The position numbers were made by a program, and so were the translations under genes. The notes below the pieces were generated by a model that saw nothing but the letters and a program-made list of their open reading frames with translations, did not search any database and was not told the origin of the DNA. Shown piece after piece: positions 9,146 through 23,100 of a DNA stretch of 64,000 nt (positions are counted from its first letter, which is position 1; each line of letters opens with the position of its first letter). The stretch comes from Tanypteryx hageni (taxonomy: Eukaryota > Arthropoda > Insecta > Odonata > Petaluridae). Location: positions 24,147,369 to 24,211,368 of the forward strand of contig CM054114.1 in assembly GCA_028673005.1 (NCBI GenBank), in the 5' to 3' direction.

Positions 9146-12100
9146 CGTATCAAGCTATAGATTAAGTATAATAGCAATTCAAGGTGCAAGGTTTATTTCA
9201 TTCATTCATTAAAACACGTAAATATAAACGAAATTTCTTCGTTTTTGGTATATTCGACGCCAAAATCTATAAAATATCCTATAGTTGCTATATTTAGATG
9301 TTACACAGAATAATTTCCCCAAAAATACGCACTTCTTTCCGAAATATTATGAAATTTTTGTACTATTTTCGGTTGTTTCCAAGCCTACAGGCATTGTTGC
9401 CTCCGAATGAATTAGTGTCTATTACGTTTTCAAATTGACGAAATAATTGCGTTATTCGCTACGTTCTGTTTATGAAACATTGAAATTATAGTTGTGTCAA
9501 TGTCAAAATTAATAGATTGCAATGTTAATAATTAAAGATAATTATTATTCAGTAAACTGCGTATGGGCTGTGGGCATTTTGAACTATTGCACAAAAGAAA
9601 AATATATTCTTCTTGATTTCAATACTTGAATGTGACAATTTTCGGAAGAGATAGAGACAATTATATTTGTTATGTATATTGTTATGTTGAACAAATACAA
9701 ATTGCAAAATTTAGTTGAAATCCGTCCCGCCGATACTCTCCAAATTCATTGTTATTGAAAGAGTTTTATTTGTAATTGTGGCACCACTGTATGGCTTATC
9801 CGGTCCAAATACGGTATTATGGTTTACTTCGTATGTGTGCATTATAAGTATTAAATTTGGTTAAAATTGACGTTGACGGTTTTACATAAATTGGTATGAA
9901 AATAATCTTTTCTCTTATATTGTGGTAGCCCTGATTTCTATATCTATTCTATGTCCCGGATTTGACTACAGAAGTTTATTATTTACATTTCTCATAAGGC
10001 ATCGCGAAAAAAAGACCATATTGAAAACATGGCTTTTAATCTTTTGCGGAATACAATTGGAAAAATCTGATGACATGACTTTCTCCATATCTGTAATTTT
10101 TTAAATATTTCAAATAGGTTACATAATTATAAATACATTAATCAACTAAGAGAAAATTCCAGACTTTACAAAGAACTTAAATAAACTTCTACCATAACCT
10201 TCTTATAATGAGTATAGTTACAAAACTACAACAATTAAGAAAAGATAATGGAGCGTTACTAAGACGTCAATTGTTAACAATAGTCGTCGGTAGGTGACGT
10301 GGTGGTGGAAGCTAAAATTTTAAGATATCTCTTTAACAATGAATTATATGGGAAATTGTTTCAACAATGGTTGTAGAATGGTAAATTCTACAACTTTAAA
10401 TCAGATAAATTTTTACATTTATTAAATATTAAAGCAAATATTTCAAAATAACGGACAAGTGACAAGAGTAAATACCAACTTCCGGTTGACCGATTATTAG
10501 CAAACACTACTCAGTTCTAGTGACTTTTTATAACAAAATGTTAAATATAAAATTTCACATTGACCCGATTAATAGTTTTTGAGTTAGAGCACCCCCAACA
10601 AGCTATCACATACACACACAGACATCATCGAAAAAATGGTCAAAACTTTTTCACTGGACCCCAAAACGTGCGTTTCCATTGAAATCTGGAATTCGATTTT
10701 TTTCATTAATGCAATACTATCGCTTTAATTACGTATGTATGGAGAAATTAAAAATTACTAAAATTAGTTTTTCTGATAATTTTTAGTGCATTTCGCCATT
10801 GCTGAAAAAAACACTATTATCATCGTGATGTCCGTCTGTCCGTTCGAATATATCAGGCAAGAATTGGCATAAGCGATTTCAACCAAAATTGCCAAACAGA
10901 ATTTTCACGTCAATACATGACCAAAATGACATGAAGACCTAATCAATTAAGCAGGGGTGCCAAAATCGCAAAATTAAACTTTTGTTCTTTATAAATTTCG
11001 AGAGGAATTAGCTCAACCGATTTCAACGAAATTTTGTATAAAGGAGTTGCGCAACATAAGAAAGACGAAACATAGAACTCTGTGATCGATATCTAAACCA
11101 GGGCTGCCACAATCGATTTATAATAAATTTCTTTGTATTTGCGTTAAATTGTTCATACCAATTTAAACAAAATTTAATATTTATATTGTACAAATATATA
11201 GAAAACCATATTAGCATATGTAAACAAATATACCAGAACATAGTACGAAAATTTCATAACATTTTAAAAAAATGCGTATTTTTGGGGAAATTATTCTGTG
11301 TAACATCTAAATATAGCAATAATAGGATATTTTATAGATTTTGTCGTCGAATAAACCGAAAACGAAAAAATTCCGTTTATATTTACGCGTTTTAATGTAT
11401 GAAAGAAATAAACCTTGCATCTTGAATAGTGAAACTCCTGTGTAAACGTATGGGAAAATGTAATCGTCTCCCGGAGTCGAATTCGAGACACTTATGTAGA
11501 CGAAAATAGTTTTCCAGGGGTTTCCCGGATGTCAAAAACAAAATGTCGTTTACAACATTTCTTTATTACAAACTGTTCAAGAGATAAAAAAGGGGAATGA
11601 CAGACAATGAGAAATTACATATTGAAATAATCGAATGTGGCAATGATTAACATCGAATGGATTTGAGGCTATAAATAATTTGTAAAATTCTTATATATAA
11701 ATTGTAATCTAAAACTTAAATACAGTATTTTGTGTTGATTTGAATAGCAGTTTCTGAGTCAGAAAAACCACAATAATTCCTAATGAATATAAATCTTCAA
11801 GAAAACGGTAACCATGGAAAAAGTGAATGATATAAACATTCTTTCTCAAGAGATATATATAGTAATTGAATGGATCTCTCGACAACATCTTCAATAATAT
11901 TTCTATCAGAAATTTTACTCTTAAATAAAATTTTAACACTATGTTTATAACTTTCGCATAAAAAATGCATTAGGTAAAAAGTTTTATTCGTAGCCGCGGT
12001 GTGCATCATACAAATGACTTCAAATGATTTCGCAATATTTTCGCGAATTAAATTACTTTTTGACACTATTATAGCGGTAGATATTCACAACAAAAATTCC

Positions 12101-15060
12101 TTAGAATATGTGAGGCTTATAGGGTGTAAAGATAAATTATTACAAAAAGTTATATTACCGTTGTAGTTGCTATGAACAATTTCTAACTTTCTCCTTAGCA
12201 ACTAACAAATAATATCAAACAACGACATTTGAATCACAAATGTAATTTGGGATAACAAAATATTTGTATTTTTTGAAATATTTCTGAAGGAAACCTTAAA
12301 TACAATATTTCGTGGTTATTTGAATGGCAGTTCTTGTGTCTGCGAACGCACAAAGTTTCCTAATGAATATAAATCTTCAAGTAATCGGTAACCACTGAAA
12401 AAGAGAATTAATAAAACATGTAGTTTTCTTAAAATACGAATTTTTTTATGGAAACTGTACTTTACACTGAACAGGGTGAGGGCAAAATATTTTAAACACA
12501 CAGCGCTGCCACCTATCGTGTCATTGATGAATCTGCTATCTACAATGATAATAGACGTGTTGGCTGGTGATAATTTTAAATCGATCATATCTCAATAATC
12601 ATAGGTTCTGAATTCTCCTGGATTCCTTGATTCACTCAATATTCGATAAAACAGATTGGTACGACTTTTCTCGTGGTAGAGAAGTGCTTTTTGTCAAATT
12701 AGCCGCGGCTTAATCGTTTACTAATGTAATCGCTTTGAATTAAACATTAAATTTTTCCTTATATTGTGGTAGCTCTTCTTTTGAGATTCGTTCTAAACAT
12801 ATTCATTTCGTCTTTACTTTCGCCATATACTTCGTATGAGAAAGTTTAATTCTCATTACAAAATATCGATTTCGAGATTTAAATACATGTTTTAAGGTTC
12901 AATGAACACGTTTTGACTATTTTCTCGATGATGTCTGTCTGTCAGTCTCTCTATATGTGATAAATTTTTGTGGGCGCTCTAACTCAAAAACTATTAATTA
13001 GGTCAACGCAAAATTTTATATTTAACATTTTGTTTTAAACATGAAGATCTGATTAGTTTTTGCTAAAAATCGGTCTACCTGAAGTTGGTGTTTACTTTTG
13101 TCACATCCGTTATTTTGAAATATTTGCTATAATATTTTTTAATGCAAATGTCTTAAGGAATGCATGTTGTAGGAAATTTCATTTTCTACAACGTTTGTTT
13201 GATAAATTTTTCCATATATGTCATTGTTTGGGAGATATCTCATATTTTTAGCTGCCACAACCACGTCACCTACCGAAGATTATTGTTAACAATTAACGCT
13301 TAGTTACGTCTTAGTAACATCATTTCATTTCATTCTCTACTCTTCCTACAAACGAAATTTCTTTATAATCCTTTCAGCCAATACCTTTCAAATTCATAAT
13401 CACTGAAAAAACTAACTTCGATACTGTGGTAGCTCTGCTTAGTCGACCCGGTTTATAATTAATATCTTGGTTATATATTTATAAGTTCATTATATATACT
13501 ATCTTTGGTTAAAATCTAAGAAGTAAGTTCTCTACAAATATGACTAAAATATATTAATTCACTTTTTATTGTGGTAGCCCTGCTCTTTAGCTCCACTTTT
13601 AAACTTATTGATTTCATTATGATATGCTCCACAAATGCAATATGCAAAATTTAGTTGTGATCCGTACAGCCAATTCTCTCCAAACTCATTATTATCGTAA
13701 GAGTATTGTTTTTAATTGTGGCACCACTGTATGGCTTATCCGGTACAAATACGGTATTATGGTTTACTTCACATGTGTGCATTATAAGTATTAAATTTGG
13801 TAATTATTGACCTGAACGGTTCAACATAAATTTGTGCGAAAATAATCTTTTCTCTTATATTGTGGCAGCCCTGATTTCTATATCTATACTATGACCCGGA
13901 TTTGACTACAGGAGTTTATTATTTCCATTTCTCATAAGCCATCACGAAAAAATAACATTTCCGAAGTTCAGGATTTCAATCTTTTGTGGAATACAATTGG
14001 AAAAGTCTGATGACTTGACTTTTCCATATCTATAATGTTTTTAAAAATTTATGTTACATAATTATAAATACATCAATCTACTGAGAGAACATTTTAGACT
14101 TTACAAAGAACAGAAATAAACTCAAACTATAGCCTTCTGATATTGGGTAGAGCCACAAAGCTCCAGCAATTAAGAAAAGGAAAATGGGGAGTTACTAAGA
14201 CGTAACTAAGCGTTAACAGTAGTCGTCCCACAAAAATCAATCACGTACAGACAGACACACAGACATCATCGAGAAATAGTCAAAACGTGTTCGGGGGACC
14301 TTAAAACATATACTTACGTTGAAATCTCGAATTGGAATTTTTTCATGAAAATATTACTTTCTCATACTACCTATATGGAGAAAGTAAATACGACATGAAC
14401 ATGTTTAGAACGAATCTGAAAAGCAGGCCTACCACAATATAAGGAAAAATTTATTTTTTTAAATCCAAAGCGGTTATATTTGTAAACGATTAAACCGGGG
14501 CGAATTTTACGATAAGCATTTCTCTACCACGGGAACCCCGTGTACACCCCTACTTGTTGCAAACGTTTTTGTCGAATACTTTTAATAAGTGAATCAAGCA
14601 ATCCTGGAGAATTTAGAACCTATAATTATCGAGATATGATCGATTTAAAATTATCACCAACCAACACGTCTATTGCCGCAGTATATGGTAGGTTCTACAA
14701 TGTCACGATAGATGGCAGCGCTGTCTGTTTAATATATTTTCCACCCACCCTGTACTGTCTAAAGTATAGTTTCCATGAAAAAATTCGCATTTCGAGAGTA
14801 TTACATGTTTATTAAATTCCCTTTATCAGTGGTTACCGTTTACTTGAAGATTAATATTCGTTAGGATACTTTGTGAGTTCGCAGACACAAGATTTTCCAT
14901 TCAAATCACCTCAAATATTTCATTTAAGATTTTTATTATAATTAATGTCGTTTTATTATAAAATATATTAACTTGTTATTTCTAAAGTCTGTATATATAT
15001 ATTTATATATTTCGGTAATAATTTACCCTTACAACCTATAAATCTCACATATTCTAAAAA
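9146..15060. repeat. Repeat family E, mosaic AT-rich block 1
   Basis: Diverged modules are recognised by recurring phrases: attgtggtagccctg, atggcttatccggtccaaat, gtcaaaacgtgttc, and inward-facing tactttctc / gagaaagta. About 11.0-15.06 kb is present inverted at 30.06-35.34 kb; 9.69-11.2 kb is present in direct orientation at 41.7-43.25 kb; and 9.15-9.68 kb is inverted at 43.4-43.86 kb. Short frames such as 12316-12588 and 13060-13251 match their paralogues only because the DNA does. No gene is seen. Confidence 0.7.
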
Positions 15061-17185
15061 ATGTTTGTTGTGAATATCTGCCCCTTATTAGAGTAATTTA
15101 ATACGCAAATATATTGCAAAATAATTTGAAGTCATTTGTGAGATGCACACCGCGGCTACGAATAAAACTTTTTACCTAATGCATTTTTTAAGCGAAAATA
15201 ATTTACATAATGTTAAAATTTCATTTACCAATAGCATTTCTGATAGCTATTGCGGTGAAGATGTTGTCCAGAGATCCTTTCAATTACTATTTGATTCTAT
15301 TGAGAAAGAATGTTTATATTATTCCCTTTGTCCATGGTTACCGTTTTAATGACGATTTATATTCGTTAGGAATTATTGTGGTATCTCTGACTCAGAAACT
15401 GCTATTCAAATCACCACAAAATATTGTATTTAATTTTTAAATTGGAATTTATATATAAGAATTTTACAAATAATTTATAGTCTCAAATCCATACGATGTT
15501 AACCATTGCCACGTTCGATTATTTCAAATATCTCTATATGTAATTACTCATTGACTGTCCCTCCGTCCGTCTGTCTTTTCTTCCCCATTTTTATCTCTGG
15601 AACAGTTTGCTATAGAGAAATGTGTTACACTACATTTTGTTTTTGACATCCGGGAAACCCCCGGAAAACTATTTTCGTTTACGTAAGTTTCTCGAATTCG
15701 ACTCCCGGAGACGATTACATTTTCCCATACGTTTACACGCTTCGAAGGTGCGAGGTTTATTTCCTTCTTTCATTAAAATACGAAAATACGTATAGAATTT
15801 CTCAATTTGAGCTTTATTCGATGTCTATATCTGTACAATATGTCATTATTGCAATATTTAGATGTTACACAGAATACTTTCCCCAAAAACACGCCTTTCT
15901 TTTCGAAATATTATGGCTTTTTTGTACTATTTTCGGGTGTTGCCAAGGCGACACGCATTGTTGCCTCCGATTCAGTTTGTGTCTATTAAGCCTTAAAATA
16001 GACTAAATAATTGCGTTATCCGCTTCGCACTGCTTAAGAAGCATCGAAATTATAGTTGTATTAATGTCAAAATTAATAGATTGCAACGTTAATAATTAAA
16101 TATTATTATTATTCCTTAAACTGCGTGTGGGCTGTGGGCATTTTTGACTATTGCACAAAAGAAAAAAAATTCTTTCTTTGTTTAAATACTGGAATGTGAC
16201 ATTATTCGCATGAGCGATATAATTAAAATTGCACATATATATAATAAAAGCAATCATGACTTTCAAAATATCAGTTGTCAAATTTGATAAGGAGAAATTT
16301 GCAATTATTCCATTTAAACTGATTTTGCAAAAGATTTAGCGGGTACCAATAGCTTTGTTTGAATATGCTAATACAGTTTTCTATATGTGTACATTTTAAA
16401 TATTAAATTTGGTTAAAATTGGTATGATCAATTTTACACAAATACCTGTTAGAATAAAATTTATTTTTTTAGTTTTGTTAAATATCGGTCAACCGGAAGT
16501 GGGTGTGTACTCTCGTCACTTATCCGTTATATTGAGATATTTGCTTTAATATTTGATAAATGTAAAAATGTAATGGAATAAATGTTGTAGAAAATTTTAT
16601 TTTCTACAAACTTTGTTTGAAATATTTTTCCATATAATTCATTGTTTAAGAGAAATCTTATATTTTTAGCTGCCACCACCACGCCACCTACCGAAGACTA
16701 TTGTAAAACAATTGTCGCTTAGTTACGTCTCAATGACACTCCTTTTTCTTTTCTTAATTGTCAACCGGAAGTAAATATTGACAACGATCCCAGAGCTAAC
16801 AACATGTTATTTGCCATATACGCATTCAGAATGTCATGTGTTGCCCACTTCAGTTCATTTCATACTATGCTCTTCCAACAAACGAAATGTCTTTATAATC
16901 CGTTCAGCCAATTCATTGTTACAGGAAATACTAACTTGGATATTGTGGTGTCCCTGCCTAGTCGACCCGGTTGATAATTATTATTTTGGTTATATATTTA
17001 TATGTTGATTATATATTCCATATTTGGATAGTAACTAAGAGGTGGATTCTCTTGAAATACGATTAAAATATATCATTTCACTTTTTATTGTGGTAGCCCT
17101 GCACTTTAACCCCACTTCAAACATCTTGATTTCATTATGTTATGTTCCACAAATACAATATGCAAAATTTAGTTGAAGCTGATAT
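15061..17185. repeat. Repeat family E, block 2
   Basis: A continuation of E modules. It includes the tgttacacagaatac and cattgttgcctccga module (15.8-16.1 kb), which recurs near 9.3, 39.4, 43.7 and 55.1 kb. It also includes the gaagtcatttgtgagatgcacaccgcggc module near 15.13 kb, which recurs at 12.0 and 34.35 kb. No coding sequence is supported. Confidence 0.65.
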
Positions 17186-17373
17186 GTCCTCGAAGAGACA
17201 CACCGAAGAAAACTACTCCCTCTCAAATGATGCGATTGCCAATCGAGAAATTGATGGAATAAAATATCTGTAGATCGTGTTCCGACTGGCATAAGCTGCA
17301 ATGTTGGGAATCATTTTGAAACCAGGAAAAAAACGTACTTTATTCTCGTTTCAAAATTATTCCCAATATTAGT
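17186..17373. repeat. SINE-like body copy without tRNA part, ending in an imperfect hairpin
   Basis: Shares tgtcctcgaagagacacac, a ccctctcaaatgatg phrase and gactggcataagctgcaatg with 40.55-40.70 kb, but is truncated before the tRNA-like part found there. Its end, gttgggaatcattttgaaac, pairs imperfectly with gtttcaaaattattcccaat about 30 bp further on. Confidence 0.55.
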
Positions 17374-17608
17374 CAGTAAAACCACAATAATTCCTAACGA
17401 AGATAAATCCTGGGGAAAACGATAAACACAGACAAAGAGAATGATAAAAACATTCTTTCTCAATAGTTATCGATAGTAAATAAATTTTACACTCGCCAAC
17501 ATATTCACTAGTATAACTATCAGAAATTTCACTTGTAAATAAACTTTTAACATTATATAATAATTTTCGCATAAGAGCAACGCGTCCCAAGCCACCGAAT
17601 GTCGTAAT
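17374..17608 (-). repeat. Repeat family E module
   Basis: Matches 40.74-40.98 kb in the same orientation. The minus-strand frame 17369-17620 resembles 40742-41002, but the similarity is at DNA level. No gene is called. Confidence 0.6.
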
Positions 17609-17798
17609 GGAGTACATCATATGTATGCCCAGTCAATTCGCCTCTCTTACAGCACAAATGGGTATCTCAGAGGAAGTGCAATGAATAACCGGGGAGGGAG
17701 GAGGGAAACCCGGTGCCGGCATTTGCCTGCTCTTACGAAGAACACCAGGGGGGCCAACAGCTTAACGTCCTTTCCGAAGGACGGAGGAGTACATCATA
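17609..17798. mobile_element. Short GC-rich retroposon (164 bp) with 13-bp target-site duplication
   Basis: The direct repeats ggagtacatcata at 17609-17621 and 17786-17798 exactly flank a 164-bp insert (17622-17785). The insert is much richer in GC than its surroundings (cccggtgccggcatttgcc, then cttaacgtcctttccgaagg). The paralogous locus near 40.97-41.0 kb lacks the insert (gtaatggaatacaacctac there), so an empty site exists. The duplication length suits LINE-mediated retroposition of a SINE or a 5'-truncated element. The insert is not assigned to a named family; the orientation is unknown. Confidence 0.75.
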
Positions 17799-19440
17799 CA
17801 TTCTTTTGATAGAAAGTTAAATACAATATTTTGTCCTGATTTGAATGGCAGGTTTTGAGTTAGTAAACCCACAAATATTCCTAACGTACATAAATATTCA
17901 AGAAAACGGCAACCATGGAGAAAGGGAATAAGATCAACGTGTAAGTTCTCTCGAAATCCGAATTTTTTCATGGAAACTATAGTTTAGACAGAACAGGGTG
18001 GTTGGATAAATTTTTAAACACATAGCGCTGACATCTATCGTGACTTTGAAGAATCTACCATCTACAACGATAATAGACGTGTTGGTTGGTGATAATTTTA
18101 AATCGATCATATCTCAATATTAATAGGTTCTAAATACACCAGGATTGCTTGATTCACTCATTAAAAGTGTTCGACAAACATGTTTGGAACAAGTAGCTGT
18201 GAACACGAGATTACTGTTGCAGAGAAGTGCATTTCGTCAAATTTCTTTCAAATCAGTTGAGCCAATAACTTCCCAATTCATACTTACAGAAAAAACTAAC
18301 TTTGATATTGTGGTGGTCCTGCTTAGTCGACCCGGTTGATAATTACTATTTTTGTTATATATTTATATGTTGATTATATATACTATCTTTGGTTAAAATC
18401 TAAGAAGTAGGTTCTCTACAAATATGACTAAAATATATTATTTCACTTTTTATTGTGGTAGCCCTGCTCTTTAGCTCCACTTTATACATCTTGATTTCAT
18501 TATGTTATTTTGCTCAAATGCAATGTGCAAAATTTATTTGAAATCCGTCCAGCCGATACTCTCCAAATTTATTATTATTGAAAGAGTTTTATTTGTTATT
18601 GTGGCACCGCTGTATGGCTTATCCGGTCCAAATACGGTATTTTGGTTTATTTCATATGTGTGCATTATAAGTATTAAATTTGGTTAAAATTGACGTTGAC
18701 GGTTTAACATAAATATATGCAAATCAATCATTTCTCTTATATTGTGGTAGGCCTGATTCCTATATCTATTCTATGTCCCGTATTTGACTACAGGAGTTTA
18801 TTATTTCAATTTCAAATAAGACATCACGAAAAAATGACCTTTTGGAAGTGATGGCATTTAATCTTTTGCGGAATACAATTGGAAAAATCTGATGACATGA
18901 CTTTCTCCATATCTGTAATATTTCTAAATATTTCAAAAAGGTTACATAATTAAAAATATATTAATCAACTAAGAGAAAATTTCAGACATAACATAGAACA
19001 CATATAAACTCCTAGCATAACCTTCTGATAATGAGTATAGCCAAAACACTACAACAATTAAGAAATGAAAAAGGAGCGTTACTAAGACGTCAATTGTTAA
19101 CAATAGTCGTCGGTAGGTGGCAGCTAAAAATTAAAGATATCCCTTTAACAATGAATTATATGGGAAATTGTTTCAGCAATGGTTGTAGAATGGTAAATTT
19201 TACAACTTTTAAATAGATACATTTTTACATTTATTAAATATTAAAGCAAATATTTCAAAATAACGGACAAGTGACTAGAGTAAATACCCACTTCCTGTTT
19301 ACCGATTATTAGAAAAACTAATCAGTTCTAGTGACTTACATAAAAAAAAGTTAAATAAAATTTTACATTGACCTAATCAATAGTTTTTGAGTTAGAGCAC
19401 CCCCAACAAGCAATCACATACACACACACAGACATTGTGT
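17799..19440. repeat. Repeat family E, block 3
   Basis: The usual E phrases recur, including tcgacccggttgataatta (18.33 kb), atggcttatccggtccaaat (18.61 kb) and cacatacacacacacagaca (19.42 kb). The block matches 9.7-10.6 kb and 41.0-42.6 kb. It joins segment C directly at about 19437, without the D tract found elsewhere. No gene is seen. Confidence 0.65.
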
Positions 19441-20058
19441 CTGTCCGGATATTTCATCTCAGAAACCATTTGGCAGACGATGATGAAATTTGGTATTTAG
19501 GACATAAGGGCCAAAAAACCAAGAAAATAACGTAAACAGATGACGTGACCTAATCGGTAGTGCCACTATACCGTACCGTAAAAGCACGTGTTTTGTTCAA
19601 TACAGTTTTATCGAAGGAGTAGCGTATTTCAAGATACTCAAAAGTGAATGCCTTAATTCAAATTTGAACTTGGAAATTTTTCCCATGTTTTTCAACCGTT
19701 GTCAACGAAAACAATCTCCGTGACAACAGGAGTAAACAACATCGGCTGTAAATCCTCGATTAGTTTTAATTTCCTTTCGTGCGCACGCAGCATTTAGAGA
19801 ATGAGGTGAAATGGATAATCTAGGATGGAAAAATGAACTTAGATCGCCGATATTCCTTGCAAATAAACAGCGTTTGCAAATGAAAAGAAATGAGTAATTT
19901 ACGCCGAAGGAATAAACGTGAAAATAAAGATTAACTTCCATTCGAATGGGGCAGGTTTTAAGTAATTGTCGATTGTTTTATTACTTACAATCGAGCGAAA
20001 ATACCCATTGAAAACCAACGTGTGATTAAAATATAACTTCTGAGGTGTGTGTAAAAAG

Positions 20059-20062
<4 letters not shown>
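19441..20062 (-). repeat. Segment C, second copy
   Basis: The reverse complement of 7941-8585, downstream (minus strand) of the PLE copy at 20.1-23.2 kb. Nearly identical to 44.48-45.11 kb in the same orientation. Confidence 0.7.

Positions 20063-20063
<1 letters not shown>

Positions 20064-20110
<47 letters not shown>
20064..20110. repeat. (TA)n microsatellite
   Basis: A TA run at the junction of PLE 3' UTR and segment C, the same arrangement as at 7.9 and 45.1 kb. Confidence 0.93.
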
Positions 20111-20116
<6 letters not shown>

Positions 20117-23100
20117 AAGGAAAAGAAAAGGTAGTGATGAGGGTGGCAACAAGGTGTTGAGGGAAGCCCAGCGGACACTTACCAAGTTGAGGGCCAAGCT
20201 GGCAGGCTGCTGGGGGCGTCGAAGAGATACGTAAAACACACGAACACAAAAACACACGCAAGCTTATCGGGCCTATGCCCTTCTTCAGCGAAAGAGTAAT
20301 GTAAAGTGACACACTGGGAGGGGAATAACAGGGTGATGTGGGAAGGTTGATGATTGGAGGAGGTGGGGAGTAGGAGGTGTGGATAGCCAATAAAGAGGGA
20401 GTGTGGTAAGGGAAAGTGCAAATAACTACAATGTAACAAGGAGACATTGTAACGGGGGCTAAGAGGGTTGGCGGAGGTTGAGGCCAGGCGGAGAGAAAGA
20501 GTCGAGAAGATGGATATGTGCTAGTTTCCAGTGTCGGAAAGTGGGCAGAAGTGTCATAGGGTAAAGCGCGAATAATCCTAACATTGTAGCAACTATTGAA
20601 GGGGACATTGTGGGTATTGGCGTGTAATGCAACTGGGAGGGGACGTCTGAGAAAAACGCTATTCCGGTGACCGTTCATTCGGATGTTTAACGGATTATTG
20701 GTGAAGCCTACGTAAAACTCGGGACAAAGTGTGCAGGTAAGGAGGTAAATGACGTTACGGGTGGTGCAGTTGCTACTGGAGGTGATGGGGTAGGAGATGT
20801 TGGTGGAGGGACTCGAGAAAGAAGATGAGGGTAGTTTGATAGAGCAAGTGATTCAGCGAGGTTTTCCGCAGGGGTGGGAGCCTATTGCAAGAAGCGCGGT
20901 AGAAGTGGGAAGTTCCTTCCTCCACAAGATATTTCCCAAATATGGGGGCCGGCGGAAAGAGAGGAGCGGAGGATTGGCAAAAAGGTTGATAAAGAGGGAC
21001 TGATGGGAGGAAGAGGTAAGAATTGGGTAGGCAGCATGAAGGATTGTTTTGAGAGCTTCGTGGATACCAGGAAGGAAAAGTGTCGTAAGAGTGAGTGGAG
21101 GGGTAGATGCAGGAATAGTGGGTGTGTGAGGATGAGATCCATTGTGGGTAGGCGTCATCGCCCTATGGATCTGTTCGCGGACCAAGACTGGAGGGTAACC
21201 ACGTTTGAGAAGAGTATCCTCGAGGGCAGAGTAATACTCTAGAAGGGATGCTCTGTCAGAACAAAGCCTCCATCATCGAAGAGCAAGGGCATAGGGGATA
21301 GAGGTTTTGGTATGAAGGGGATGGCAGCTATCAATGTGGAGGTATTGGAGGCTGTTGGTCGGTTTGATGTGAACACAGGTGCGGATTTTGCTGTCTTGAA
21401 GGTAAAGATCGACATCAGGGAATGTGATGTGGGAGGTAGAGGATTGGTGGGTGAAAGACAGTGAAGGATGGGAGGAGAGACGCGAGAGAAAGGAAAGGAG
21501 AGAGTCAGGTCCATGCGTCCAAATGAGGACGACATCGTTGATGTATCTTAGCCACAAAAGTGGTCTGAGTGGAACGTTGAGGAAGAGTCTTTCCTATTCT
21601 CCAAGGTAGCAATTGGCGTATGAAGGCGCCATTTGGGTGCCCATCGCAGTGCCTCTAATTTAAAGATAGTGACGACCAACGAAAGAGAAGTTGTTCAATT
21701 TGAGCACCATTGCTGTCAAGTCTAATAAGAAATGGGAGGAAGGTCTTGAGTCGGGTGGTCTTGAGTCCAGGAGTTTACTAAGGGCAGAGAGTCCATCATC
21801 GTGGGGGATGTTTGTGTAGAGGGAACAGACATCGATAGTGGCCAAAATGGTATTGGGTGGGAGAGGAAAGGGGAGGTGTTTGAGGCGTTTGAGAAAGGAG
21901 TTAGTGTCTTGGATGAAGGAAGGGAATCGACGAATAAGAGGTTGTAGGTGGGAGTCAACGAAGGCGGAGTTGCGTTCTGTAGGGGAATTAAAGCTGGCAA
22001 CAATGGGGCGGCCGGGGATGTTGGGTTTATGGATTTTAGGGAGAAGGTAGAATGTGGGTGTGCGGGGTTTGTTGGGGATCATTAGAGCAATGGCGGAATC
22101 GGAAAGGCCTTCCTGTTTTCCTGAGGAATGAAGATAGGACGAAATTTTGTAGGAGTGGTGGTCTGTGGTGTTGGAAGTAAGGTGATGGTAAAAGATTTCG
22201 TCAGAAAGTTGGCGCTCGGCTTCCTCGTTATATTTGGCGCGATCCATCACAACCGTGGTGGTCCCCTTGTCGGCAGGGAGGATGATGATATGGTCAAGAT
22301 GTTTGAGTGTAGAAATGGCATGCCTTTCACGTCTGGTAAGATTATCTGAATGGTTGATAAGATCGGAAAAGTTAGGTTGAGAGATTCTGGAAAGGATATA
22401 ATTGAGGTATTGTTCGACCGGGTGTAGGGAAGGAAGGGTGGGTGGAATGTATTGGGAAGGAGGTTTGAAGATGGAAAAGGTAGGTGGGAGGCCGGGAGGG
22501 AGTTTTGGGTTGGCAGAGGTGGGAGAGTCTTCTTTGGGAGGGTAAGTTTTTAGACGTAGTGTGCGGGCAAAGGACTGGACGTCGGCAAGGAGGCGAAAAT
22601 GATCAAATTTGGTGGTGGGACAAAAGGAAAGGCCACGTGAAAGGAGTTCATTCTCGGCAGGGGTAAGTACGTGGGAGGAAAGGTTCAAGACTTCATCTGG
22701 TTGGCATGATGAAGAGGTGGTGGCAGGAGTGTGCGAAAAATAGGAGCGCTTGAAAGGTTTGCAGGTTAGGAAAGTGTGGTTCTTTTTCAGGATATAGAGT
22801 GATGGTGGCGTTGGGAATCCCAGGAGGTCCGCAAGACAGGGAGTTTGACCGATGAGTGGCGGGGAAGGAGGTGGTTTGTTGACCTCGCCAGCTGTTATGA
22901 ACGGAAGGGGAAGACCAAGTTTGAGGTGCCGGACGCAAAGCAGAGGGAGTTTGCGGAGAAGTCTGTTGCGATGTGCGGTGATATCATTAGCCGCTTGAAG
23001 GAAAGCGGAGTGAAGGTCGGATATGGATTGCGAAGAATGACGAAGATAAAGAACGAGAGATTTACAATTAGCGAAGTGGGTGTTAGAGAGAGTGGTATAA

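Noticed and set aside
8499..9189. Leu/Ser-rich minus-strand ORFs, repeated at 43865-44555
   Set aside because: Same cause: the polypurine/polypyrimidine tract D. The repeat of the protein reflects duplicated DNA.
11797..12066. ORF family starting with an MHTAATNKTF-like peptide (also 34296, 15143) as repeated small genes
   Set aside because: The frames differ in length and break in other copies; similarity follows the E repeat DNA.
20041..20110. ORF extension through Tyr-Ile repeats at the PLE end
   Set aside because: It is translation of the TA microsatellite, past the coding end of the PLE.
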